A program made the translations under genes and the position numbers. A DNA stretch of 29,388 nucleotides, taken from positions 1 through 29,388 of the forward strand of contig USFX01000005.1 of the NCBI GenBank assembly GCA_900553965.1, given 5' to 3'. Every line of letters begins with the position of its first letter. The first letter of the stretch is position 1. Below are positions 22,135 to 29,388 of this stretch, piece by piece. This stretch comes from an uncultured Prevotella sp. Lineage in GTDB: Bacteria > Bacteroidota > Bacteroidia > Bacteroidales > Bacteroidaceae. Under the pieces are notes generated by a model that saw only the letters and a program-made list of their open reading frames with translations, did not search any database and was not told where the DNA came from.

Positions 22135-23049
22135 ATGGCCATAAGAACACAATTTAGCAAAAGATATACTGAAGAGCAGGGGCTGATATCTTTGCTCCAA
22201 TCAAGGGGATTGTCAATAACTGATGAAAGCAAAGCATTGCATTATCTGACGCATATCGGCTATTACCGTCTGTCGGCATATATGTATCCTCTTCTCAAAA
22301 TGCCGAAAGACCTGCATCTCTACAAAACAGGAGCGACATTTGACAAAGTGATGATGCTTTATTGTTTCGACAAGAAGTTACGTCTGTTTCTTTTCAATGA
22401 GATAGAGAATATAGAGATTGCTGTCCGTAGTGCCATTGTCAAATATGGCTGTGAGATTACCAATGACCCGTTTTGGATGACTAACCCGGATAATTTTTCC
22501 AATCCCGTCAGATACAGCAAGACCATTCGCCTTATTGAGGATGAGCTGAATCATTCCAAAGAAGAATTTATCACTCATTTCAAAGAAGCCTATTCTGACA
22601 CATACCCGCCGGCGTGGATGCTGTCGGAAATACTTCCACTGGGAGTGATGACAAATATCTATTCCAATATACGGAACAAGAAAATAAAGAAGCGTATATC
22701 TCAATCCTTTTCTTTGCAGGTCGCTCCGTTTGAATCGTGGATGACTATAGTTACTCTGACAAGAAATCTCTGTTGTCATCATGCCCGTGTTTGGAATAAA
22801 CAAAATACATTGCGTCCCATGATGCCGAATGTCATGTCCCGTCCGTGGATAACTCTTTCAACAGATACACTTAGAATTTATTTCGACATGTGCATCATCA
22901 AATATTTCCTCGATATCATTTCTCCTGATAATGACATGCTTGCCAAAATGCTGTCACTTTTTTCCGAATATCCTGAAGTTGACCTCGGAGCATTGGGCTT
23001 TCCTTCTGGCAACTGGCAAAGTGAGCCTCTATGGAGTTCGCGGCAGTAG
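22135..23049 (+). CDS. Abi_2 (AbiD/AbiF-like) abortive infection protein with HEPN motif
   Basis: A 304-aa protein of the Abi_2 family, which protects bacterial populations by stopping growth of phage-infected cells. The N-terminal part has the family pattern LTHIGYYRLSAYMYPLL (residues 38-55). The core FDKKLRLFLFNEIENIEIAVRSAIV (about 78-102) is the conserved helical region, and TLTRNLCCHHARVWN carries the HEPN RNase signature R210-x4-H215. HEPN proteins of this kind cut RNA, and the family has been proposed as the source of the Cas13 effector fold. It is the only gene behind a promoter and small RNA with terminator at 22033-22120, and there is no CRISPR array or cas gene in the window. Neighbours differ in direction and function, so it looks like a defence cassette inserted in an accessory region. 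Confidence 0.9.
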   Translation: MAIRTQFSKRYTEEQGLISLLQSRGLSITDESKALHYLTHIGYYRLSAYMYPLLKMPKDLHLYKTGATFDKVMMLYCFDKKLRLFLFNEIENIEIAVRSAIVKYGCEITNDPFWMTNPDNFSNPVRYSKTIRLIEDELNHSKEEFITHFKEAYSDTYPPAWMLSEILPLGVMTNIYSNIRNKKIKKRISQSFSLQVAPFESWMTIVTLTRNLCCHHARVWNKQNTLRPMMPNVMSRPWITLSTDTLRIYFDMCIIKYFLDIISPDNDMLAKMLSLFSEYPEVDLGALGFPSGNWQSEPLWSSRQ

Positions 23050-23262
23050 ACAATCGCCGTTTAGGAAAAGGAGAATAAGAGGGAAAAAAGCTTCAAACTT
23101 ATTGATTTTTCAGTTTTCATGTTGGGTGACTGTAGTTCCGGCAGCTGAACATTGGCGGATTTACACCTTATATATAATATAAGTTAGTCAACAGAATTAT
23201 AGTAAACAGGTCATTCGAAAACTTCCGGTTGCAAGTGCCTGAGAATTGGGTTAGCATAATAT

Positions 23263-23293
23263 GGACGTAGAAATATTAATAAATATTACGTCC
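23263..23293. repeat. Inverted repeat upstream of the Cys-rich exported gene
   Basis: GGACGTA (23263-23269) pairs with TACGTCC (23287-23293), and the A+T-rich interior can extend the stem. It could be the end of the abi transcript, though no T-run follows, or an operator upstream of the next promoter. The rest of 23050-23325 shows no gene. Confidence 0.5.
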
Positions 23294-23325
23294 GGTCGCA
23301 TTGGGTTAAAATTTGCTTCATTGCA

Positions 23326-23356
23326 TTTGGAAATTCAGGTATTATATTTAACTTTG
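23326..23356 (+). promoter_or_regulatory. Consensus promoter of the small Cys-rich gene
   Basis: TTTG at 23326-23329 and TAACTTTG at 23349-23356 are 19 bp apart, a perfect Bacteroidetes promoter. Confidence 0.82.
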
Positions 23357-23361
23357 CATGA

Positions 23362-23628
23362 GTGACACGAGTAATATCATTCATATTATGCCTTTGGGTA
23401 GCTTTGTTTCTTATTCCTGTTCAGGTAGAATCTGAATATGAATTGGAGACGGAAATGGTATGTTGTGAATTGTGTTGTTGCGTGGCGGAATCAATATCGG
23501 ATGAACATGGTGAGGCGGGACAGTGCCGGCCGTCTTTCGGTATGTTCCGTTATGTAATCGGGGATTGTGCAGGTCCGGCGGGCAAAATGCCACCTGCGAG
23601 AATTCTTCATTGTGTGTTCCGTGAATAG
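23362..23628 (+). CDS. Small Cys-rich exported protein
   Basis: An 88-aa protein with a hydrophobic signal-like N-terminus (VISFILCLWVALFLIPVQV). The exported part contains CCELCCC near residues 34-40 and three further cysteines, suggesting metal binding or disulphides. I do not recognise the family. The only usual start codon in this frame is GTG at 23362, which lies almost on the predicted transcript start, so the message would be nearly leaderless. A short overlapping frame from ATG 23358 stops after 25 codons. It is followed 79 bp later by the CNNM gene on the same strand, so the two may form an operon. Confidence 0.5.
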   Translation: MTRVISFILCLWVALFLIPVQVESEYELETEMVCCELCCCVAESISDEHGEAGQCRPSFGMFRYVIGDCAGPAGKMPPARILHCVFRE

Positions 23629-23707
23629 GCCGTATGAGTTGTAACCGTATCTTATTATCACCGGAAGTGTATTGACCTTTCGGCAGTTTCAACTTATACA
23701 TAAACAA

Positions 23708-24742
23708 ATGACACTTATATTCTTATATCTATTCGGAGCACTTGCTGTTTCGTTTCTGTGTTCCGTTCTTGAAGCAGTTCTGCTTTCAACCCCAGTATCC
23801 TTCATCTCGATGAAGGAGGCGCAAGGTGTTAAGACCGCCTCGCTTTTGATGAAGTATAAAACCAACGTTGACCGTCCGGTCGCATCTATTCTTACGCTCA
23901 ACACGATAGCCCATACCATTGGCGCAGCCGGTGTGGGGTCGGAGTCGGTCAAAGTCTTTGGTGAGGCTTACTTCGGTATCATATCCGTCATTCTGACGCT
24001 GCTTATCCTTGTCATTTCGGAAATCATTCCTAAAACAATAGGTGCTTCTTTCTGGCGTAACCTTGCCATGCCTTCGGCAAAAATAATACGTGTGATGATT
24101 GTAATGACATTTCCGTTGGTTTGGATGTCGGAACAGCTGACACGATTCATATCGCCTAAGAAGCAGCCATTGCCTGTCAGTCGGGAGGAGGTCGCAGCAA
24201 TGGTAAATGTCGGTACTGATGCCGGTGTAATCGAGACGTCAGAAAATAAGACTATCCAGAATTTCCTGAAACTTTGCAATATCAGTGCTAAAGAGATAAT
24301 GACTCCATTTGTTGTCGTGGCGTCCGTCTCAAAGTCGACGACAATGGAGGAGTTTTATGGCAATGAGTCGTTGGCGGCGTTCTCGCGCATACCTGTCTAC
24401 GAAAACCAACGGGAGTTTATCGTTGGATATGTGCGTCGTGCGAATGTTCTTGAAATGCTTACGCAAGACAAGTTTGCAATGACGGTAGATAAACTTATCC
24501 GTCCGATATTGTTTTTCCCGGAGACGATGAAAGTTTCGGATATCTGGCAGACTATGCTGGAAAAGAAGGAGCATATTTCTGTAATCACTGATGAATATGG
24601 CTGTATGCGGGGCATCGTCACGATGGAGGATGTGATAGAGACGATGCTTGGCGTAGAGATTGTCGATGAGTGTGACACAATCGAGGACTTACAGACATTG
24701 GCCCGTAAGAAGTTTGCCCGGAAAGTTCCGCAAACGGTTTGA
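23708..24742 (+). CDS. CNNM/CBS-domain membrane protein without CorC domain
   Basis: A 344-aa membrane protein. The CNNM (DUF21) domain of about residues 1-150 has three to four helices and the SEIIPKTIG motif; a CBS pair follows from about residue 195 to 320 (EIMTPFVVV ... SVITDEYGCMRGIVTMEDVIETMLG). Unlike GldE at 2883-4220 it stops soon after the CBS pair and lacks the CorC_HlyC domain. Such proteins are thought to handle Mg2+ or other divalent cations. The ATG at 23708 was chosen over a TTG at 23672 because it starts directly at the first helix. A strong shared terminator follows. Confidence 0.88.
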   Translation: MTLIFLYLFGALAVSFLCSVLEAVLLSTPVSFISMKEAQGVKTASLLMKYKTNVDRPVASILTLNTIAHTIGAAGVGSESVKVFGEAYFGIISVILTLLILVISEIIPKTIGASFWRNLAMPSAKIIRVMIVMTFPLVWMSEQLTRFISPKKQPLPVSREEVAAMVNVGTDAGVIETSENKTIQNFLKLCNISAKEIMTPFVVVASVSKSTTMEEFYGNESLAAFSRIPVYENQREFIVGYVRRANVLEMLTQDKFAMTVDKLIRPILFFPETMKVSDIWQTMLEKKEHISVITDEYGCMRGIVTMEDVIETMLGVEIVDECDTIEDLQTLARKKFARKVPQTV

Positions 24743-24754
24743 TGTGGTTATATA

Positions 24755-24790
24755 AAAAAGAAGGAAGCGAATCGTCGCTTCCTTCTTTTT
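24755..24790. terminator. Bidirectional terminator between the CNNM gene and galK
   Basis: A perfect 16-bp stem (24755-24770 with 24775-24790) with a 4-nt loop has A-rich and T-rich ends on both sides. It lies between two convergent genes, 13 bp after the CNNM stop and 25 bp after the galK stop. Confidence 0.93.
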
Positions 24791-24814
24791 GGTTATTATG
24801 AATATAATCGTTTC

Positions 24815-25978
24815 TTAGCAGATCTTGCGTGAGCCGTCGCCGATGACAACGTCATAGACTTTGGGCTCGTGGCCGTACTTGGCGTTGAACTTGGCCTTGG
24901 CGTCGGCGATGAACTTGTCGTAGAGTTCTTCCTTTACGAGGTTGATGGTGCAACCGCCGAATCCGCCGCCCATGATGCGGCTACCTGTTACGCCGTTCTC
25001 CTTGGCGATGTCGTTGAGGAAGTCGAGCTCTTCGCAGGAAACTTCATACTCCTTTGACAGTCCGTAGTGGGTCTCGTACATCTTCTGACCAACAGTCTCG
25101 TAGTCGCCGGCGTTGAGAGCTTCGCAGACAGCGAGTACGCGGTCTTTCTCACCCAGCACGAACTTGGCGCGCATATAGTCTTCATCGCCAACTTCAGCCT
25201 TAACCTCCTCAAGCTGCTCCCATGTGCAGTCGCGCAGGGTCTCAAACTTGCCTTCCGGATGCTTGGCGGCGATGTGCTTAACGACGTTCTCGCAGCTGTT
25301 GCGGCGGTCGTTGTAGGGCGAACCGGCCAGCTCATGCTTAACGACAGAGTCGAGCAGGACGAGCTTGTAGCCTACGGGATTGAAGGGGAAGTATTCGAAC
25401 TCGCGGCTACGGCAGTCGAGGCGCATCAGGCATCCGGCCTTACCGAAAACGCTGGCGAACTGGTCCATGATACCGCAGTTCACGCCGCAGTAGTTGTGCT
25501 CTGTTGCCTGTCCGGCCAGAACCATGTCCCACTTGCTTACCTTGTTCTCGCCGAAGAGATCATTCAGACCACAGGCGAAGCAGCTCTCCATGGCTGCGGA
25601 AGAAGACATTCCGGCGCCGAGGGGCACATCACCAGCGAAAGCTATGTTATATCCCTTTACGGGTACGCCCAGCTTCTTCATCTCAAGGCTGATGCCGTAG
25701 ATGTAGCGGGCCCAGCTTGCCTTGGGACCTGCGGGATCGTTGAGGTCGAAGTCAACGCGGTCTTTCAGGTCGATGGAGTATGCACGAATCATGCTTTCTG
25801 TACCGTTGGGGCGCATTTCTGCCATGATGCCTTTGTCAACGGCTCCGGGGAAAACGAATCCACCGTTATAGTCAGTGTGCTCACCAATCAGATTAATACG
25901 TCCGGGAGAGGCGTAGATATTGCCTTCCTTGCCATCAAAGTGCTTGATGAAGCGGCTTCTTACAAATTCTATATCCAT
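24815..25978 (-). CDS. galK: Galactokinase
   Basis: A 387-aa GHMP-family kinase that phosphorylates alpha-D-galactose with ATP as the first committed step of the Leloir pathway. The galactose signature is GRINLIGEHTDYNGG (from G26), the ATP loop is PLGAGMSSSAAMES (119-132), the catalytic aspartate is D172 in CGIMDQFAS, and the third GHMP motif SRIMGGGFGGCT lies near the C-terminus. I chose the ATG at 25978, which gives the normal family length. An in-frame ATG at 26023 would overlap the transporter gene and add an Asn/Lys-rich tail absent from the family. It lies 37 bp after galP. Confidence 0.95.
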   Translation of the reverse strand: MDIEFVRSRFIKHFDGKEGNIYASPGRINLIGEHTDYNGGFVFPGAVDKGIMAEMRPNGTESMIRAYSIDLKDRVDFDLNDPAGPKASWARYIYGISLEMKKLGVPVKGYNIAFAGDVPLGAGMSSSAAMESCFACGLNDLFGENKVSKWDMVLAGQATEHNYCGVNCGIMDQFASVFGKAGCLMRLDCRSREFEYFPFNPVGYKLVLLDSVVKHELAGSPYNDRRNSCENVVKHIAAKHPEGKFETLRDCTWEQLEEVKAEVGDEDYMRAKFVLGEKDRVLAVCEALNAGDYETVGQKMYETHYGLSKEYEVSCEELDFLNDIAKENGVTGSRIMGGGFGGCTINLVKEELYDKFIADAKAKFNAKYGHEPKVYDVVIGDGSRKIC

Positions 25979-26015
25979 AGTCTTTAATTTTTTATTTGGG
26001 TTAGTAAACTGGTTT

Positions 26016-27314
26016 TTAGTCAACGGGAATATCCTTATTTACGTTCTTTGAGCCGATGAGGCTGTAGAACAGGATGTATGCAATCATTGCTATTACGAGC
26101 CAATAGCTGGCAATGGCACCTGCAGACGATTTTGCAATGGCGTGCTGTATGAGGGGCATGATACCGCCACCGACAACCATAGTCATGAAAAGACCGGATG
26201 CCGGAGCTGTATATTTGCCCAGTCCCTCGACGGCAAGGTTGAAGATTCCACCCCACATGATTGAGGTGCACAGTCCGCAGATAGCGATGAAGACGCATTT
26301 TGTCGGGATAGTGCAGTCGATGCTGATGAACGGAACTTTCATTGTGCTTGTCTCGGGCAGCAATATGGCAATGAGAAGAAGGGTGATGGCGATGGACGAA
26401 ACGGCTGTCATCTGAACTTTTGTCGATACTTTGCCGCTGATGAAGCTGCTGATGAAACGTCCGCACATCATGAGCAGCCAATATACAGCTGCAAAAGAAC
26501 CGCCGACGGCAGCTGCGCCTTCAAAGTCCATGCCGGATATGTAGAAGTTGAGCTCGGCGGGAATACCGATCTCCACGCCTACGTAGAAGAAGATTGCGAT
26601 GACGCCGAGTACGCAGTGGCGGAACTTCAGCGGGCTTGTGATGCTGACTTTCTCTTCAATTTCAGCCTGTGGCTCGGGGATGTGTACCTTGGCGATGATG
26701 AAGAAAGAGATTGTGAATACGGCCATACCCACGAAGAGGAGCGGAGAGACATCGCTCATGCTGGTGTTGGCTGTCACTGTTCCGATGAGCATACCGGTGA
26801 GCAGCGGGGTGAGGGTTCCTGTGAGTGAGTTGAGCGTACCGCCAATCTGGATGAACTGGTTGCCGCGGTTGCCGCCTCCGCCGAGGATGTTGAGCATTGG
26901 GTTTACAACGGTGTTGAGCATACATACGCAGAAACCGCAGATGAACGCACCGAGCAGATATATCACAAGATTGAGGGCTACAACCTGACCTTCATACGTG
27001 AATGCCTTGATGTCGGCGCCAAAGATGCTTGACATGTATTGGATGGCAAGACCGATGACACCTACTGCGAGGGCGATAAGAGCGGTCTTCTTGTAGCCGT
27101 ACTTTACGAGCATGTTACCGGCGGGGATACCCATGAACAGGTACGCCGCGAAGTTCATCATGTTTCCCATCATTCCTGCCCATTCGTATGTATATCCCCA
27201 GATATTGCCGAATGGAGCTCCCATGTTTGTTACAAATGAAATCATCGCGAAGATGAAGCACATCGTGATAATGGCAACCATATTGCTGCCTTTTCTGTTT
27301 TGTGAATCTGACAT
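26016..27314 (-). CDS. Glucose/galactose MFS transporter of the FucP type
   Basis: A 432-aa major facilitator protein with about 12 membrane helices in the inner membrane, in the FucP/GluP subgroup that imports hexoses with protons. Family features include AAYLFMGIPAGNMLVKYGYKKTAL after the second helix, the NTVVNPMLNILGG segment, and GNQFIQIGGTLNSLTGTLTPLLTG. A central cytoplasmic loop (HIPEPQAEIEEKV) separates the two halves. Its place between galM and galK makes galactose the likely substrate. Confidence 0.9.
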   Translation of the reverse strand: MSDSQNRKGSNMVAIITMCFIFAMISFVTNMGAPFGNIWGYTYEWAGMMGNMMNFAAYLFMGIPAGNMLVKYGYKKTALIALAVGVIGLAIQYMSSIFGADIKAFTYEGQVVALNLVIYLLGAFICGFCVCMLNTVVNPMLNILGGGGNRGNQFIQIGGTLNSLTGTLTPLLTGMLIGTVTANTSMSDVSPLLFVGMAVFTISFFIIAKVHIPEPQAEIEEKVSITSPLKFRHCVLGVIAIFFYVGVEIGIPAELNFYISGMDFEGAAAVGGSFAAVYWLLMMCGRFISSFISGKVSTKVQMTAVSSIAITLLLIAILLPETSTMKVPFISIDCTIPTKCVFIAICGLCTSIMWGGIFNLAVEGLGKYTAPASGLFMTMVVGGGIMPLIQHAIAKSSAGAIASYWLVIAMIAYILFYSLIGSKNVNKDIPVD

Positions 27315-27440
27315 TTTACTGTTACGTTATTATTCTATAATTAATAGTTGATTGAAAAAAGTCTTTGCCGTATGACACTGCCATTGTTGTTGCCTGATGC
27401 AATCTGATACAATCATTGTTATTGTATGGCACAATCATCT

Positions 27441-27471
27441 ATGGCCTCCTGTCATAGAGACAGGAGGCCAT
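27441..27471 (-). repeat. Junction hairpin between galM and the transporter gene
   Basis: A perfect 13-bp stem (27441-27453 with 27459-27471) with a 5-nt loop starts 19 bp after the galM stop codon. There is no U-run on the minus strand, so it is more likely a message-stabilising or attenuating structure than a full terminator. Confidence 0.75.
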
Positions 27472-27489
27472 AGGAATGTATGGCTGATG

Positions 27490-28578
27490 TTATTCTGTTC
27501 CGAACTTATAGATTGTTTTTTGTTTATACTGCTGTCCCGGTTCGAGTACGACTGACGGGAAGTAGGGGTGATTGGGCGTATCGGGGAAGTGCTGGCACTC
27601 GAAGCAGATTGCTGAACGGCGTGGGAATGTCGCTCCATGCTGTCCTGCATAGCCGTCGGCCCAGTTGTCCGTGTAGACCTGTACACCCGGTTCTGTTGTG
27701 TAGACTTCCATTGTGCGGCCGCTGACGGGCTCCGTTATCTTTGCGGCATAGCTCAGCTCGCCTTCTTCTTTCTTGTTGAGCACGAAGCAGTGGTCATATC
27801 CAGCCCCGTTCTTTATCTGCTCGTCGTCGGCATCAATGTCGCGTCCCACTTCTTTCGGAGTAAGGAAGTCGAACGGCGTACCCTTGACAGAACGGATTTC
27901 TCCGGTCGGAATGGAGGTCTCGTCGATAGGAAGATAATAGTCGGCATTGATTTCGCAAACGAGATTATCAATAGTCGGTGTCGGGTTTGCGATGCCGGCA
28001 AGACTGAAGAAACCGTGATGTGTAAGGTTGAGGATGGTTTTCTTGTTGGTTGTGGCGAGGTATTCGATAACAAGCTCGTTGGCATCTGTGAACGTAAATT
28101 CAACCGTTACGCGGAGCTCTCCGGTAAATCCTTCCTCACCGTATGCGGATATATAGTTGAGCGCAAGTGAGCGCGGTCCCATCTGGCGTGCGTCCCAAAC
28201 GCGGGCGTGATAGCCCGTCGGGCCGCCGTGAAGGGCGTTCGGCCCATTGTTGATGGCCAGCTGATAGTCTTTCTTGTTGAGCGTGAACTGGCCGCGGCAG
28301 ATTCTGTTGCCGTAGCGTCCGATAAGTGTCGACAGGAAAGGCTCGGGGCTGTTGATGACATCCTGTATGTTGTCATGACCCTGAATTACGTTGGCTACGT
28401 TGCCGTTCTTGTCCGGCACCATTATTGCAACTATAGCGCCGCCATAGTTGGTTATTGCCACTTCATATCCCTTTCTGTTTCTCAATATGTAGAGATCGGT
28501 CTTCTTACCGTTAATGGTGGTCTGAAAGTCTTTCCGGTTCAGCCCACACAGATTAGCGTTTTCCGTTGTGTTCGTCAT
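27490..28578 (-). CDS. galM: Aldose 1-epimerase (galactose mutarotase), cytoplasmic
   Basis: A 362-aa mutarotase without signal peptide that converts beta-D-galactose to the alpha anomer used by galactokinase. Catalytic residues are H117 (ALHGGPTGYHARVWD), H188 (NLTHHGFFSL) and E296 (TTEPGVQVYTDN). The usual Asn before the second catalytic histidine is replaced by His (THH instead of TNH). It is the first gene of the galM-galP-galK operon. A TTACTTTG element at 28614-28621 on the minus strand, 35 bp upstream, may be its -7 box. The araM lipoprotein at 17199-18368 is a paralogue of similar length. Confidence 0.94.
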   Translation of the reverse strand: MTNTTENANLCGLNRKDFQTTINGKKTDLYILRNRKGYEVAITNYGGAIVAIMVPDKNGNVANVIQGHDNIQDVINSPEPFLSTLIGRYGNRICRGQFTLNKKDYQLAINNGPNALHGGPTGYHARVWDARQMGPRSLALNYISAYGEEGFTGELRVTVEFTFTDANELVIEYLATTNKKTILNLTHHGFFSLAGIANPTPTIDNLVCEINADYYLPIDETSIPTGEIRSVKGTPFDFLTPKEVGRDIDADDEQIKNGAGYDHCFVLNKKEEGELSYAAKITEPVSGRTMEVYTTEPGVQVYTDNWADGYAGQHGATFPRRSAICFECQHFPDTPNHPYFPSVVLEPGQQYKQKTIYKFGTE

Positions 28579-28653
28579 AAATCCGTTGTTTTTAGTTATT
28601 GATTACGTTGTTGCAAAGTAACCTAAAAAAAACGAAAAGAACGAACGAAATGT

Positions 28654-28696
28654 GAAAAAAATGCCGCGGTCTGTGTTAAAAACACCTAAATGCGGC
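28654..28696 (-). terminator. Terminator of folC, overlapping its stop codon
   Basis: GCCGC (28663-28667) pairs with GCGGC (28692-28696) around an inner stem GTGTT/AACAC (28673-28677, 28681-28685). Seven T follow on the minus strand (28654-28660). The folC stop codon at 28686-28688 lies inside the structure. Confidence 0.75.
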
Positions 28697-29388
28697 TTTT
28701 CAGGAAGTCCGCGATGATGTAACAGCTGCCTCCCACGAATATGACATCTTCTTCCTTGGCGTTCTTCATTGCCGCCTGATATGCCGCTTTGACGTCAGGA
28801 AAGCTCTCTCCCGTCAGTTCGTGGGACGCCGCGAGCTGTTTCACGGTATCTTCGGACAAGGCCCGTTTGCTGTCGGCCTTGGTGAAATAATAGCGTGCTT
28901 TGGCCGGCATCATGGCCAGAACACTGCTGATGTCCTTGTCGTCAACCATGCCGAAAACGATGTGCAGCTGCCGGCAAGGCATTTCTTCCAGCTGCCGGCT
29001 GATATATTTCCAGCCTCCGGTGTTATGTCCGGCATCACATACGACGGTCGGCCGGTCCTGTATTTTCTGCCATCTGCCCATAAGGCCGGTCGTCTCAGTG
29101 ACGCAGGCGAAAGCCTTGCGGAGTATTCGGGCCAGTCCTTCGGCGTCGTCACGGTATCTTCCGAGAATGTCCGTACGGGTTAGCTGGTTTACGGCATGGA
29201 GTATTGTATTTGCGTTGCGGATTTGATACAGTCCTCCGAGCTCACCGTATATGCGGCCCCAATGTTCAGTCTCATAAGTCATGCCTCCATCCTCTGACGG
29301 TGTGGCCGCAGTCACTTCCGGATGGTCCTCTGCGAATGTTATCGGCGCGCCGGCTTCCTCCGCCTTGCGGCAGAACCTGTCCACCATT
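28686..29388 (-). CDS. folC: Folylpolyglutamate synthase / dihydrofolate synthase, C-terminal part
   Basis: The last 234 residues or so of a Mur-ligase-like enzyme that adds glutamate to folates and makes dihydrofolate from dihydropteroate; the 5' part lies outside the window. The visible part covers the end of the central domain (GGLYQIRNANTILHAVNQL) and the whole C-terminal domain, with GLMGRWQ, VVCDAGHNTGGWK, HIVFGMVDDKD and VIFVGGSCYIIADFL in family order. An internal ATG at the window edge is not the start: the full protein in this family is about 420-450 residues. Confidence 0.92.
   Translation of the reverse strand, partial: MVDRFCRKAEEAGAPITFAEDHPEVTAATPSEDGGMTYETEHWGRIYGELGGLYQIRNANTILHAVNQLTRTDILGRYRDDAEGLARILRKAFACVTETTGLMGRWQKIQDRPTVVCDAGHNTGGWKYISRQLEEMPCRQLHIVFGMVDDKDISSVLAMMPAKARYYFTKADSKRALSEDTVKQLAASHELTGESFPDVKAAYQAAMKNAKEEDVIFVGGSCYIIADFLKSRI

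Noticed and set aside
22135..23049. CRISPR-Cas13 effector
   Set aside because: The protein is about 300 aa with one obvious HEPN motif, and there is no repeat array nearby; it is an Abi_2 protein.
23358..23435. 25-codon frame from ATG 23358 as the real start of the Cys-rich gene, or a frameshift there
   Set aside because: It stops early and has no homology I can see; the GTG at 23362 gives a coherent signal-like N-terminus without assuming a sequence error.
24815..26023. galK start at 26023
   Set aside because: It would overlap the transporter gene and add 15 residues not found in galactokinases.

Overview
The window looks like a chromosome segment of a Bacteroidales bacterium, most likely Prevotellaceae. 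Promoters follow the Bacteroidetes pattern (TTTG or TTG, about 19-21 bp, then TAnnTTTG), Shine-Dalgarno sequences are weak or absent, the tRNA genes lack an encoded CCA, and typical Bacteroidales genes are present (nspC, ssb-gldE, a Nudix-type arabinose regulator, lipoproteins with a Bacteroidetes export signal). No organism name can be proved from the sequence alone.

Layout. (1) 1-4.2 kb: housekeeping genes on the plus strand. These are nspC (carboxynorspermidine decarboxylase), a Gly-Leu-Leu-Gly tRNA cluster, an unrecognised protein, ssb and gldE. (2) 4.2-5.8 kb: a cell-surface lipoprotein that looks like a fimbrial tip or adhesin, behind a consensus promoter whose -33 box is overlapped by a perfect 19-bp palindrome. 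(3) 6.0-18.4 kb, minus strand: a nine-gene L-arabinose operon, read from right to left: aldose 1-epimerase lipoprotein, Na+/sugar symporter, degenerate-Nudix regulator AraR, araD, araA, araB, GH51 arabinofuranosidase, transketolase and rpiB. Together they release arabinose from arabinan or arabinoxylan, import it, convert it to xylulose 5-phosphate and feed it into the pentose phosphate pathway. Almost every junction carries a hairpin. (4) 18.4-24.8 kb: an accessory region, visibly A+T-rich in its coding part. It holds a repeat-rich stretch without genes, a candidate structured RNA, a cassette of four small membrane proteins, an Abi_2/AbiF-type HEPN abortive-infection protein with its own small RNA and terminator upstream, a small Cys-rich exported protein and a CNNM/CBS membrane protein. 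(5) 24.8-28.6 kb, minus strand: a galactose operon galM-galP-galK. (6) 28.7 kb to the end: the 3' part of folC, cut by the window edge.

The most interesting object is the module at 22.03-23.05 kb: consensus promoter, RNA of about 50 nt, rho-independent terminator, then 14 nt later the start codon of an Abi_2 protein carrying a HEPN RNase motif (R210-x4-H215). This is the architecture of RNA-toxin modules of the type III toxin-antitoxin kind, and it belongs to the protein family proposed as an ancestor of Cas13. Second in interest is a possible Bacteroidales structured RNA of about 350 nt at 19.42-19.77 kb, closed by a perfect 14-bp long-range helix.
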